Assembly: GCA_937916395.1 (NCBI GenBank) | Contig: CALFTN010000059.1 | Coordinates: 124,001-188,000, forward strand | Length of the DNA: 64,000 nucleotides | Reading direction: 5' to 3' | Origin: an uncultured Clostridia bacterium | GTDB taxonomy: Bacteria; Bacillota; Clostridia; Oscillospirales; Acutalibacteraceae | Shown here: positions 1 through 8,679 of the stretch, piece after piece | Layout: each line of letters begins with the position of its first letter | Numbering within the stretch: position 1 is the stretch's first letter | Made by a program: the position numbers and the translations under genes | Notes under the pieces: generated by a model | Databases searched by the model: none | Told to the model about the DNA's origin: nothing | Seen by the model: the letters and a program-made list of their open reading frames with translations, nothing else

Positions 1-873
1 GAAATTATACATACTTCTCGCTTCATTTGACATAAGAGTAATTTTATCCTCAGAAGCAATTTCGTCAATTACATTACCTTTTTTGTCGAAGTTTTTAATT
101 CCTTTCAACTGTGAAACAGAATCAAGTGTCACTGTTCCCTCATCACCTAAAATCTGCGATGAAGCTCTGCTCTCTGCTGTTTTTGAATATGTAATTGTAA
201 CAATTTTATCTTTATACTTTAAAATTGCAGACCCTGAACCATCTGCTCCTGTAAAGAGAAAATGCTGTAATGCTGTAATCTGTTGAGGTTCACCAAATAA
301 ATCTATCGCCGGATAAACACAATAAACACCCAAATCGTTAAGTGCTCCTGCTTTCATTTTAGGATTAAATATATTTGGTAAATCACCTGATAAAAGTGCA
401 TCGTATTTTGAAGATAACTGTGAGTAATCAAAATGTGCTGAAGAAATATTACCAATACTCTGCACCGCTTCTTTTAAAGCATAACGTGTGCTTGTGTGCA
501 TATACATAATAGCCTCAAAATATCTGACATTATTCTCTTCTGCCAAGAAAAACAGCTTTGAAAACTCTTCACTTGTTGTAGTAATCGGCTTTTCACAAAT
601 TACATGCTTCTTATTCTCTAAAAGAAATTTACATTGTTCATAGTGGCAAGAGTTAGGACTTGCTACATAAACAAAATCTGTATCTGAATCCGCAACTTCT
701 TCTATTGATGTGAAAACTCTTTGTGCTCCCACCGCCTGAGCGAATGCTTTACCTTTTTCTTCTGAACGTGAATAAACACCATCAAGCTGGAGGCCGTCAA
801 CCATTTTTGCCCCTTCTATAAAAGAGTTTGTTATCCACGAGGTACCAATTACTGAATATTTAATTTCCTGCAT
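1..873 (-). CDS. Gfo/Idh/MocA family oxidoreductase (3' end outside window)
   Basis: The reading frame is open from an ATG at 873-871 to the window edge (291 codons), so the C-terminus is missing. The N-terminus has a Rossmann dinucleotide-binding start (VIGTSWITNSF) and, near residue 95, the CEKP motif that carries the catalytic lysine region of the family. These enzymes use NAD(P)(H) on sugars or cyclitols; the substrate cannot be read here. The ATG overlaps the TGA of the upstream hexosaminidase gene by one base (TGATG), so the two are translationally coupled and this enzyme probably acts on an amino sugar or related sugar released by it. Family assignment is firm, substrate is inference. 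Confidence 0.9.
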   Translation of the reverse strand, partial: MQEIKYSVIGTSWITNSFIEGAKMVDGLQLDGVYSRSEEKGKAFAQAVGAQRVFTSIEEVADSDTDFVYVASPNSCHYEQCKFLLENKKHVICEKPITTTSEEFSKLFFLAEENNVRYFEAIMYMHTSTRYALKEAVQSIGNISSAHFDYSQLSSKYDALLSGDLPNIFNPKMKAGALNDLGVYCVYPAIDLFGEPQQITALQHFLFTGADGSGSAILKYKDKIVTITYSKTAESRASSQILGDEGTVTLDSVSQLKGIKNFDKKGNVIDEIASEDKITLMSNEARSMYNF

Positions 874-2366
874 CACTCATCGCCCCCTAATAGTTCATTT
901 TTCTGTATTCTCAAAAAATCCACTACACTCTCTGGTGTTAATATTCTTTTACCATGTTTAATAAGACCTTTTATTGTCTTTTGTGGATTACCATCCCACT
1001 CACTTTTTTCAGCCACCGGTATTTTCATTTCTCTCAAAATATTACAATAAAACTGGGTTGTCAATAAAAACTGTAAATATCCTTTTTTGTTTCCACCATT
1101 CCATGCCGTTTCTGCCACTGCAAACCATCGTGGGAAACACATACAAGATAATTCGTTGAAGTTTTTAATATGCTCAGACCACGCTGGTGACTCGATTCCC
1201 AAGATAGAATTTTCTCCAATTTCGGTTAAGCCTTTAAGTTTTTTCGGCTTGAATTTATATATTCTTTCTAAGGAATTAACAGCATACGGATAATCAACAT
1301 ATAACGGAACATTACACTCAACAATCAACTTGTTTCCGTTATTTGCCCACTCTACACTCTTATTGTTTTTTTCAAGCCACAACGAAACTGCCATATTATT
1401 TGAATCAAGGTTACCACCTTTTAAAGCATCATTCCAGCAAATAGCAATCTTACCTTTTTTCTTGAGATACCTTGCTATTTCATTCATCAACCAGCCCTGT
1501 AATTCCTGAAAGTTCTTAAGCCCTAATTCCTCTTTTTTTGCACGACAATGTGGGCACTCTATCCAATTTTTCTTTGGTGCTTCGTCACCGCCAATATGAA
1601 AATATTTATCTGTAAAGATTTCACACATTTCATCAATTACAGCATAAATAACATTAAATGTTTCTTCTTTGCCTACGCATAAAATATCTTCGAATATGCC
1701 ACCCTTTGTTTTAGGTTCGATTTTTTCACCCTTGCAGGATATCTCTGGATATGCCGCAATCAATGATGTCGTATGACCCGGAATATCAAATTCTGGTATC
1801 ACTTCTATATATCTTTCGTGGCAATATTCGACAATTTCTTTAAGCTCTGCCTTAGTATAATAATATGCATATTCGTTCTGGTCATTTTCTTCTTTACTGA
1901 ATTCTGAAGCTCGTCTTTTACTGCCTACTTCTGTAAGAAGTGGATATTTTTCCATCTGAAAACGAAAGCCCTGATCATCAGTTAAATGAAAATGAAATTT
2001 ATTAAATTTTAAAAGTGCACATGCATCTATTATTTTTTTTACTTCTTCTACTGTAAAAAAATGTCTTGACGAATCAAGCATAAATCCTCTGTATGAAAAT
2101 TCCGGTTCGTCTGAAATATAAAGAAAAGGAAGGCAACCTCGGAAGTTAAACATTAACTGCTTCAACGTTGTTTCGCCATAATATATACCCTTTTCGCTTG
2201 CACCCTCAATTAAAACACCTTTTTCGTCAATAGTAAGACGATAACTATCTTTTTTCTGGAATGAATGTTTTATTTCTCTTTTTACTTCTGGCTCTTTATC
2301 AAAATAATAGAACGCTGATTTAAGCTCCATCTTTGTTGGTGTAGGGATAAGATGCATATATTTCAC
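873..2366 (-). CDS. Beta-N-acetylhexosaminidase, GH20 family, cytoplasmic
   Basis: This 497-residue protein has a short N-terminal GH20b-like domain (about 1-85), then the GH20 barrel starting at the typical GFMLDSSRHF (94-103). The catalytic Asp-Glu pair is D261-E262 in HIGGDEAP, and IPEFDIPGHT (190-199) is another family signature. Catalysis is substrate-assisted through the 2-acetamido group, releasing terminal GlcNAc or GalNAc. There is no signal peptide, so it should act inside the cell on imported oligosaccharides. The start has an AAAGGAG site just upstream. It is the first gene after a consensus promoter and is coupled to a Gfo/Idh dehydrogenase. Confidence 0.93.
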   Translation of the reverse strand: MKYMHLIPTPTKMELKSAFYYFDKEPEVKREIKHSFQKKDSYRLTIDEKGVLIEGASEKGIYYGETTLKQLMFNFRGCLPFLYISDEPEFSYRGFMLDSSRHFFTVEEVKKIIDACALLKFNKFHFHLTDDQGFRFQMEKYPLLTEVGSKRRASEFSKEENDQNEYAYYYTKAELKEIVEYCHERYIEVIPEFDIPGHTTSLIAAYPEISCKGEKIEPKTKGGIFEDILCVGKEETFNVIYAVIDEMCEIFTDKYFHIGGDEAPKKNWIECPHCRAKKEELGLKNFQELQGWLMNEIARYLKKKGKIAICWNDALKGGNLDSNNMAVSLWLEKNNKSVEWANNGNKLIVECNVPLYVDYPYAVNSLERIYKFKPKKLKGLTEIGENSILGIESPAWSEHIKNFNELSCMCFPRWFAVAETAWNGGNKKGYLQFLLTTQFYCNILREMKIPVAEKSEWDGNPQKTIKGLIKHGKRILTPESVVDFLRIQKNELLGGDE

Positions 2367-2420
2367 TCCTTTTCAAACCAATAAAAATACAAAAATTTCT
2401 AAAAATAATTATACAGTACA

Positions 2421-2449
2421 ATAATACTATTAAAACAATGCAATGTCAA
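2421..2449 (-). promoter_or_regulatory. Sigma-A-type promoter for the GH20 gene
   Basis: On the minus strand TTGACA (2449-2444) is followed after 17 bp by TATTAT (2426-2421), about 55 bp upstream of the GH20 ATG. It lies just after the terminator of the metallophosphoesterase gene, so GH20 and Gfo/Idh form their own transcription unit. Confidence 0.75.
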
Positions 2450-2469
2450 TGAAAAAGAGCGAAAAAAGA

Positions 2470-2495
2470 GGCTGTAGTGAGTGCTCACTACAGCC
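2470..2495 (-). terminator. Rho-independent terminator of the metallophosphoesterase gene
   Basis: A perfect 12-bp inverted repeat, GGCTGTAGTGAG with CTCACTACAGCC, is followed on the minus strand by CTTTTTTCGCTCTTTTTC. It begins 9 bases after the stop codon of the gene. Confidence 0.88.
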
Positions 2496-2503
2496 CTGAT
2501 ATT

Positions 2504-3496
2504 TTATACGAGTTCGTATGTTACTGTGTACTCTGGAATATATTCGCCTGTACCGAAATCTCTTGCTCTTGAAATAACTTTATCTTCATAAACCTCAAGA
2601 ATTACACCAGTAGCAACATTATATTCGCCATCCTTGTTTGTAATACCGATTGATGGCACATTAATTCCATGAATATTACCGATTTCTTCGTAAGTATATT
2701 GACCGATACCTGTGTGAAGGTGCCCTGTAATATAGAACACATTTTCATACTTATTAAGAAGCTCATAAACTATATCTGACTGGTCACCGATTGTTCCTGA
2801 TTCCCAGAGTGAAGCACCCCAGGTAAGTGGAAGACCGTGTGTATCTCTTAGCGGATAGTGACCCATAACAAAAACAGGTTTGCCACTTGCAGAAATTGCT
2901 GCAACTCTTTCTTCAAGCCACTCTAATTGTGCATCACTGAGATATGCATCTTCAAAACGCATTTCATCTGAACCGATAACAAGGAAAGAATAACCATCAA
3001 CCTCATATTCAAACCAGATATTGTCAATAGCTTTATCTTTAGGATTAAGATTGTTTGTAAAATCAAAATAACGCCTAGTTGATTGCTCATAATCACGAAT
3101 TCTGATATCATGGTTACCTGCACACATAACAAAATTGTCAACCTTTGTTACTTTTTCTAAATCGTCAGTAAGACTATCATATTCTGACTGGAAACCATTT
3201 TCAACAATATCACCAGCAACTAAAAGAGCATCAATCTGACACGCAGCATTCTGTAAATCATCACAAGCTGCAACAAAGTTTATTTCTCTTTCTGGGTTGT
3301 AGTTGCAAAGCTGTGTATCACCCCAGACAACAGCCATAAGCTTTGCATCCGGCTCTGCATAATAAATTCTTGCATCTGTTGAAGGTGAACTTACACCACC
3401 CATTAACATTGTAATTGCAACTATAAGACTGTTTATTTTATATATGATAGAACTGATAATTCCAATTCCACCACTAAGACCAGCAAGTGCTTCCAT
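2504..3496 (-). CDS. Calcineurin-like metallophosphoesterase, membrane-anchored or secreted
   Basis: The 330-residue protein carries the binuclear-metal motifs of the family in order: GDTQ (59-62), GDIVEN (95-100), GNHD (127-130), GHYP (212-215) and GHLH (258-261). A hydrophobic segment at about residues 8-34 could be a signal peptide or an anchor, placing the enzyme outside the membrane. It would hydrolyse a phosphomono- or diester; substrate unknown. It has a GGAGGG ribosome site, its own promoter and its own terminator, so it is a monocistronic gene between two sugar-metabolism units. Confidence 0.88.
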   Translation of the reverse strand: MEALAGLSGGIGIISSIIYKINSLIVAITMLMGGVSSPSTDARIYYAEPDAKLMAVVWGDTQLCNYNPEREINFVAACDDLQNAACQIDALLVAGDIVENGFQSEYDSLTDDLEKVTKVDNFVMCAGNHDIRIRDYEQSTRRYFDFTNNLNPKDKAIDNIWFEYEVDGYSFLVIGSDEMRFEDAYLSDAQLEWLEERVAAISASGKPVFVMGHYPLRDTHGLPLTWGASLWESGTIGDQSDIVYELLNKYENVFYITGHLHTGIGQYTYEEIGNIHGINVPSIGITNKDGEYNVATGVILEVYEDKVISRARDFGTGEYIPEYTVTYELV

Positions 3497-3541
3497 TTAA
3501 TATACCCTCCAAATAAAAATAATCAATTCATAATTAAAAGT

Positions 3542-3570
3542 ATTTTACACTATTTTCTATTATTTGTCAA
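3542..3570 (-). promoter_or_regulatory. Sigma-A-type promoter for the metallophosphoesterase gene
   Basis: TTGACA (3570-3565) and TAAAAT (3547-3542) are separated by exactly 17 bp on the minus strand. The -35 box lies inside the last codons of the upstream oxidoreductase gene. Confidence 0.7.
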
Positions 3571-4843
3571 CAAACTTTAACTCACCATTTGCTTCTCTCG
3601 ACTCATCCGCCAAGAAAATTATATTATGACCATCAACTGAATCGTATATTGAAGTGCAGGAAACAGAAACCTTTTCACCTGCAACAAACTTAATAAAATC
3701 GGCTGTAAGATTATCATCACCGCCACCATGGCCATCTAAATCAAAGTCTTTAATATCAAGTCTTTCTTCTATATACATATTCTTATTATCAGGGTCAATC
3801 CTTGTGAATTTAATAACATTGCTTTCAAATTCGCCGTAAATTTCGCCTTTTGTTCCTGTAACTTTAAGAACTCTGAGCGGAGCCGCTGCGCCACCAATCA
3901 TATTATGAGTACCTGTTGCACCATTAGAGAAATTTATCAACACACTCTGGTGGTCAACAACATCGTTGTCACATTTATAAACACATCTGCCGTAATCGCT
4001 TCTTCTTAAGACCTCAATGCGTTGCTCCATTGTAGGATTTTCTACACTTTCGAGCTCTTTCCATACATAAAATTCCCATGAACCCAAGTGCTCCAGATAT
4101 AGTTTTTTTGCACTATACTGACATGTATCGACCAAAGGGCAATCATCAAGGCAATATGTACCAGAATTCTTTGGTGCATTTTCACTTCTGTATTGCATAC
4201 GTGCTCCTACAGAAGAAACTGTTATTGGTTTAAGTGGTGACATAAGCCACATCATAATATCCATATCATGACAACATTTTGCAAGAAGCATTGAAGTGTG
4301 ACATTTTTCACTGTTTCCCCACTTACCCCTTACAAAAGAGGTTGCAATATGGTGATAGCTGACATTTTCAATGGTTTGTATATTGATTATGTCACCTAAT
4401 TCCCCACTTTGAATTTTTTCTTTAAATTTTAAATAAAACGGACTGTATCGGAGCACATGGCAAATCATAACCTTGTTTTTATGCTCATTTACAACATCCA
4501 ACAGTTCTTTCATCTCTGCCTTATTTACGCAAAAAGGCTTTTCTAAAAGCATATCATACCCCATTTTAAGTAATGGAATAGATGTTTCGACATGTTGCTC
4601 ATCCATTGTGCCGTTTATTACAGCATCCGCAAATTTCGGCACCTTGGAAAGTGCTTCGGCATCTACAAAACAATTTTCTTCTGGAAAGCCGAATTTTTCC
4701 ATTACCATTTTTCTGCGATATTCATCAGGGTCAGCAACTCCGACTATTTTCAATTCGTCAGGATGCTTCAATGAATAATCAGCATACACCATGGCACGAT
4801 GCCCTGCCCCTAAAACAATTGCCGTAATTGGTTTTTTTATCAT
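3560..4843 (-). CDS. Gfo/Idh/MocA family oxidoreductase with a cysteine-rich insert
   Basis: This 427-residue protein has an N-terminal Rossmann fold (VLGAGHRAM) and the LLEKPF motif near residue 101. The second half has an unusual set of cysteines, C231-x3-C235-x5-C241 and C287-x3-C291, in a stretch that ends CDNDVVDHQ. It probably oxidises or reduces a sugar or cyclitol with NAD(P). I chose the ATG at 4843 because AGAAGG lies 8 bases upstream; a TTG two codons earlier is too close to that site. It follows the GNAT gene by 18 bases and is probably in the same operon. Confidence 0.88.
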   Translation of the reverse strand: MIKKPITAIVLGAGHRAMVYADYSLKHPDELKIVGVADPDEYRRKMVMEKFGFPEENCFVDAEALSKVPKFADAVINGTMDEQHVETSIPLLKMGYDMLLEKPFCVNKAEMKELLDVVNEHKNKVMICHVLRYSPFYLKFKEKIQSGELGDIINIQTIENVSYHHIATSFVRGKWGNSEKCHTSMLLAKCCHDMDIMMWLMSPLKPITVSSVGARMQYRSENAPKNSGTYCLDDCPLVDTCQYSAKKLYLEHLGSWEFYVWKELESVENPTMEQRIEVLRRSDYGRCVYKCDNDVVDHQSVLINFSNGATGTHNMIGGAAAPLRVLKVTGTKGEIYGEFESNVIKFTRIDPDNKNMYIEERLDIKDFDLDGHGGGDDNLTADFIKFVAGEKVSVSCTSIYDSVDGHNIIFLADESREANGELKFVDK

Positions 4844-4861
4844 TTTCAAGACCTTCTAAAC

Positions 4862-5422
4862 TTATCCTATTTTCTTATACATTCCCACACCGCCGAATGC
4901 GGTAATAAACTTTTTGAATCCGTTTTTTTCATAGAACTTAACCGCACCTGTATTTTCAGCATCAGCTAAAAGCATCACTGCCTTTACACTTTTCGCTTCC
5001 AATTCAGATAAAAGTGCATTTATCATTAAAGTACCATAACCTCTACTCTGATATTCAGGCAAAAGATTTATATGAAGATGAGCAGGGTAGCACCATTTTA
5101 AAAGCATATACGGAATTGGGATAAACGTAGCTTTTACTGCTTCGTGCTTATTGATTTCTGCTATCCTCTTTATATAATCCTTATAAAAAGCCTTTCTGAA
5201 TTTTTTAACATCAGCAGAGCAGATTATATAACCTACAACATTTTCATTATCGCAGAGCACAAAGCAATTTTCTGTTTCGTGCTCTATATAATATGTTGAA
5301 TATGTAAGCGAAACTACCCTTCCTACTTGTTCATCTCTACGAGCCAATTCTCCAGCAGTCATTCTGCAGATATACTCGACTTTTTCTAAATCGCACTTTT
5401 CGGCTTTTCTTATTTCTACCAT
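4862..5422 (-). CDS. GNAT family N-acetyltransferase
   Basis: The 186-residue protein has the GNAT acetyl-CoA signature QSRGYGTLM in its central part, followed by the NTGAVKFYEKNGF strand-helix typical of the C-terminal half. It would move an acetyl group from acetyl-CoA to an amine; the acceptor is unknown. It starts 3 bases after the stop of the DUF896 gene and so is co-transcribed with it. Confidence 0.88.
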   Translation of the reverse strand: MVEIRKAEKCDLEKVEYICRMTAGELARRDEQVGRVVSLTYSTYYIEHETENCFVLCDNENVVGYIICSADVKKFRKAFYKDYIKRIAEINKHEAVKATFIPIPYMLLKWCYPAHLHINLLPEYQSRGYGTLMINALLSELEAKSVKAVMLLADAENTGAVKFYEKNGFKKFITAFGGVGMYKKIG

Positions 5423-5425
5423 AAT

Positions 5426-5650
5426 TTATTTCAATTTCTTATTGAGCTTATTATTTTCAACAAGTGGCAAACGAGTGCCATCAGGACGCTCGACTATTGT
5501 TGACTCAAGCGTGTTAACAAGATTTTTTCTGAAAGCAGCTACATATTCAGCCCTTAATTTCTGCTGTTCTTTTTTCTCTTCTTCTGTAAGACCACTTTCG
5601 CGTGATTTTCTTGCTAAGAAATTTATTCTGTCTATTTTTGATTGTTCCAT
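5426..5650 (-). CDS. DUF896 / UPF0291 (YnzC-like) small protein
   Basis: A 74-residue protein starting with the family pattern IDRINFLARKSRESGLT, then a Lys/Glu-rich helix and RLRAEY-like segment ending in LVNTLES. Members are short helical proteins found in Firmicutes, with no settled biochemical role. It lies 15 bases after fkp and 3 bases before the GNAT gene. Its presence supports a Firmicute host. Confidence 0.9.
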   Translation of the reverse strand: MEQSKIDRINFLARKSRESGLTEEEKKEQQKLRAEYVAAFRKNLVNTLESTIVERPDGTRLPLVENNKLNKKLK

Positions 5651-5665
5651 TATTAACCTCAGTAT

Positions 5666-8614
5666 TTATATTATTTCGCAATCCCAGACATCAACATCTG
5701 AATCCTGGAATACTGATTTCAATGTTTTTCGCACAGTTTCTTTTGAAACACCAGGTTTTAAAACTACCTGTAAGAAACCACCGCCACCAGCACCACAAAC
5801 AAGTTTTCCTGCAGTATATTCTGAAATACTTGCAAAAATCTGGTCAATCAATGTATTCGTTGAACCACTATCCACCTTCTGTGAAAGCTTCCAGTGATAA
5901 TCAAGAAGCTCAGCAAATTCATCAACATTACCACGCTCTAATTCAAATCTCATAAGTGCAGCAACACGCTGAATTTCATTAAGAGCCGATATCGAATCAG
6001 GTTCGTTTCCTATATATCTGCCAACAACATCTCTTAAAAGATTTCTTGCAAGTCTTCTCTGACCTGTATAAATAAGCACGAAGCGCTCATTAAGCTCTTT
6101 CATTGCGACTTCAGGAATTTCAAGTTTTCTCACTTTAATGTTCTGGATAATTCCAGGCATTGCTGTAACGAACTTAACACCATTCACAACGCCACCAACC
6201 TGGTCTTGCCAGCCACCACCAGTTGACATAATCTGTTCCATTGCAAGAACGTAACTATAAAGGTCATCTTCTGTGTGTGGAATACCCATAAACTCAAATA
6301 TCGCTTTAACACATGCTGCAGAAAGAATGGAGCTGGTTCCAAGCCCACTACCCTTTGGCACATTTGTTACTTCAGAATGCATAACAAAGCCACCGCCAAG
6401 GCGTTCTAAAATCTCATCAAGACTACCGCCTTCTTTTGGAATAATTCCACAAGCAAGAAGTGCTGCTTTCTGAAGCGCGAATACATCATAAGGATCGCCT
6501 GTAGCCTGAAGTGGAGCAATGTCTGTGAACTCTCCATGAACATCCATATCGCGACTATCAAAAACAATTTTCTTCTGAGAAATTTTCTCGAGTGTTACCT
6601 CAACAGGCTTTTCACCATTAAGAAGAATTGCCGCATTGAGTACCGCACCGCCATGTTCGTTACAATAAGGTGGAGTATCACTCCAGCCACCACCCCAGTT
6701 AACACGAAGTGGCAACTTAACTGTTAATTTATCCTTTGCTATTTTACAATTTTCATTGTATTTTAAATTATTTACTGTTTCTTTTAAAATACCCTCAGAT
6801 ATCAATTCAAAGCTTTTAGATATAAACTCGGCACCTTGATGACCGCCTAAAGCAACACCAATGTAATAGAAAAGGCGAATTTTCTCACTAAAATCTGCTC
6901 TATCAAGATGTCTTTCTAGCCACTGCTCCTGAACAGGAGTGAGTTTTTCTGCTCTTAAAATATTTTTTGCTTCAGTTGCCGGTTTATTTGTACGGATAAG
7001 CTTAGCAATACCATCCATACGTACTAATTCCTGCATACGATTATCCCATGCAATAATTGCTTGTGGGTCTGCTGCATTAAAGCCAGACTGAAGCGATTTT
7101 CTTTCACAATCCAAAAGCTTTTTCAAATCGCCCTTTCCATTCACTATTTTATAAATGTTAAGAGACTCTTTAACCGCTTCTTCTATTGTTTCACATGCTG
7201 GATAAAGCTCTGCTGTCCAGAGGGTGTGGTCACTTGTTTTCCATATACTTTCAGGAAAAACATCTGAAAGTTTCTTAGAGAAAAGCTTATCTTCTTTCGG
7301 ATTATCCTTAACTCCATAAATTCTGGCTACAAATTTTCCGTCTCTTTGTTTAAGCCCATGAATAACAACATCAGATGGAATTACTTCATCATGAATATCA
7401 ACATAAGAAAGAAGAACATTGTTACCAATTTTTGCCTTACTATGAACGTAAGAAACCTCTAAATAACATTTTTCACCTATTTGTGCTTTATCTGATAAAA
7501 CGCTATTGTAACCTGCTGTTGACTTTGTAATACTACTGTTTATATGATTACTCCAGCCGAGGTCTCTATAATTCTCAATACCGCCTGACATAAGGTCTAA
7601 AATTTCAGCTGTTGTACCAAAATGTATAAATTTAGCAGGAGAAAGTCTTAAAAGCTTCATTCTGTATGGTCTTAAGATTTCCCACACGACTTCACGCGCG
7701 TCGTGAAGTTCCTGACAAAACTCACCTTCAGGTTTCTCTTCATAGAACTTCTCAAGAGTAGAGTCAGTTGCCAATGGATACAAGAAATCACCATAAAGCG
7801 AAAGTCTTACAATTTCATTCACATATTTATTATAATTCTCTTCTGTTGAAACAAGAGCATGAAGTGATTTCAACATTTCAGACGAAAATATAACTGCACC
7901 GGTATCAATATCTACTCTACCGTGTTCATTGACTGCTCCATAATTGTTTAACGCTTCAACAGTCTGTTTATGAAGGAATTTTTCTACACAACCATCTTCA
8001 CCACGTAAAAATACACCGTGATTTTTTCCTATTTCTACATCTTCTTTAAAAGAAATGGCTGCAGCTCCACTACCACTATAATCTATCTGAAGTGGATTGA
8101 AAAGCAAGAGCACATCACCAGAAAGAAGAAGCATACCCTCACGTATACGCCCTGGCACACTTGACATCGACATCATAAACTCATCAAAAAGCGTCGCATT
8201 TCTACCATTAGGCAATTTATGTGGCACAGGTGAAAAAAGCTTTCCGAGTGCAGAATACTGTGGAACTCTTTTTGAATCGCCACCTGAGTGGATTACAAGA
8301 ATTTTAAGTCCAGAAAAATCATTTTTTCCAATATCTTCTGCTATATATTTAATTACACCTAAAGTAGCACCACCACTACCAACGCGTTTGCCGTCTCTAT
8401 CAGGAATAACAGCAAAATGTGTTCTCTTTGGCAAAAGTCCCTGATTTAATCTTTCGTCTAATTGCGCACGAAAGCCCTCTGCCTGATTTTCGTTTGATGC
8501 TGTTAATATAATATAATCCCAAACAGGAAAGCCTTCCATGTTTAAAGACCTTTCATAATCATCCCAGGTATCTATATAAGATTGTGAAAGAAAAAGTGCT
8601 TCATTTTTAGACAT
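5666..8614 (-). CDS. fkp: Bifunctional L-fucokinase / fucose-1-phosphate guanylyltransferase
   Basis: At 982 residues this matches the fused Fkp enzymes (about 950). The N-terminal half is the pyrophosphorylase: GSGGATLGV (79-87) and SGGDSKRVPQYSALGK (110-125), then beta-helix-like hexapeptide turns at about 365-420. The C-terminal part is a GHMP kinase: RVNWGGGWSDTPPY (637-650), ATP loop PKGSGLGTSS (753-762), catalytic Asp in WQDQVGG (about 804) and GAGGGGF (941-947). Together they convert salvaged L-fucose to L-fucose-1-phosphate and then GDP-L-fucose in the cytoplasm. It has a GGAGAAGG site and follows the Wzy-like gene by 65 bases. Two GT11 fucosyltransferases elsewhere in the window can use the product. 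A heptose-specific kinase/guanylyltransferase is less likely, since those are separate, shorter proteins. Confidence 0.93.
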   Translation of the reverse strand: MSKNEALFLSQSYIDTWDDYERSLNMEGFPVWDYIILTASNENQAEGFRAQLDERLNQGLLPKRTHFAVIPDRDGKRVGSGGATLGVIKYIAEDIGKNDFSGLKILVIHSGGDSKRVPQYSALGKLFSPVPHKLPNGRNATLFDEFMMSMSSVPGRIREGMLLLSGDVLLLFNPLQIDYSGSGAAAISFKEDVEIGKNHGVFLRGEDGCVEKFLHKQTVEALNNYGAVNEHGRVDIDTGAVIFSSEMLKSLHALVSTEENYNKYVNEIVRLSLYGDFLYPLATDSTLEKFYEEKPEGEFCQELHDAREVVWEILRPYRMKLLRLSPAKFIHFGTTAEILDLMSGGIENYRDLGWSNHINSSITKSTAGYNSVLSDKAQIGEKCYLEVSYVHSKAKIGNNVLLSYVDIHDEVIPSDVVIHGLKQRDGKFVARIYGVKDNPKEDKLFSKKLSDVFPESIWKTSDHTLWTAELYPACETIEEAVKESLNIYKIVNGKGDLKKLLDCERKSLQSGFNAADPQAIIAWDNRMQELVRMDGIAKLIRTNKPATEAKNILRAEKLTPVQEQWLERHLDRADFSEKIRLFYYIGVALGGHQGAEFISKSFELISEGILKETVNNLKYNENCKIAKDKLTVKLPLRVNWGGGWSDTPPYCNEHGGAVLNAAILLNGEKPVEVTLEKISQKKIVFDSRDMDVHGEFTDIAPLQATGDPYDVFALQKAALLACGIIPKEGGSLDEILERLGGGFVMHSEVTNVPKGSGLGTSSILSAACVKAIFEFMGIPHTEDDLYSYVLAMEQIMSTGGGWQDQVGGVVNGVKFVTAMPGIIQNIKVRKLEIPEVAMKELNERFVLIYTGQRRLARNLLRDVVGRYIGNEPDSISALNEIQRVAALMRFELERGNVDEFAELLDYHWKLSQKVDSGSTNTLIDQIFASISEYTAGKLVCGAGGGGFLQVVLKPGVSKETVRKTLKSVFQDSDVDVWDCEII

Positions 8615-8679
8615 AATACCTTCTCCTATAAAAATTATTTTTCCTACATAAAATCTTTTTTAAAAGAACTTTAATAATT

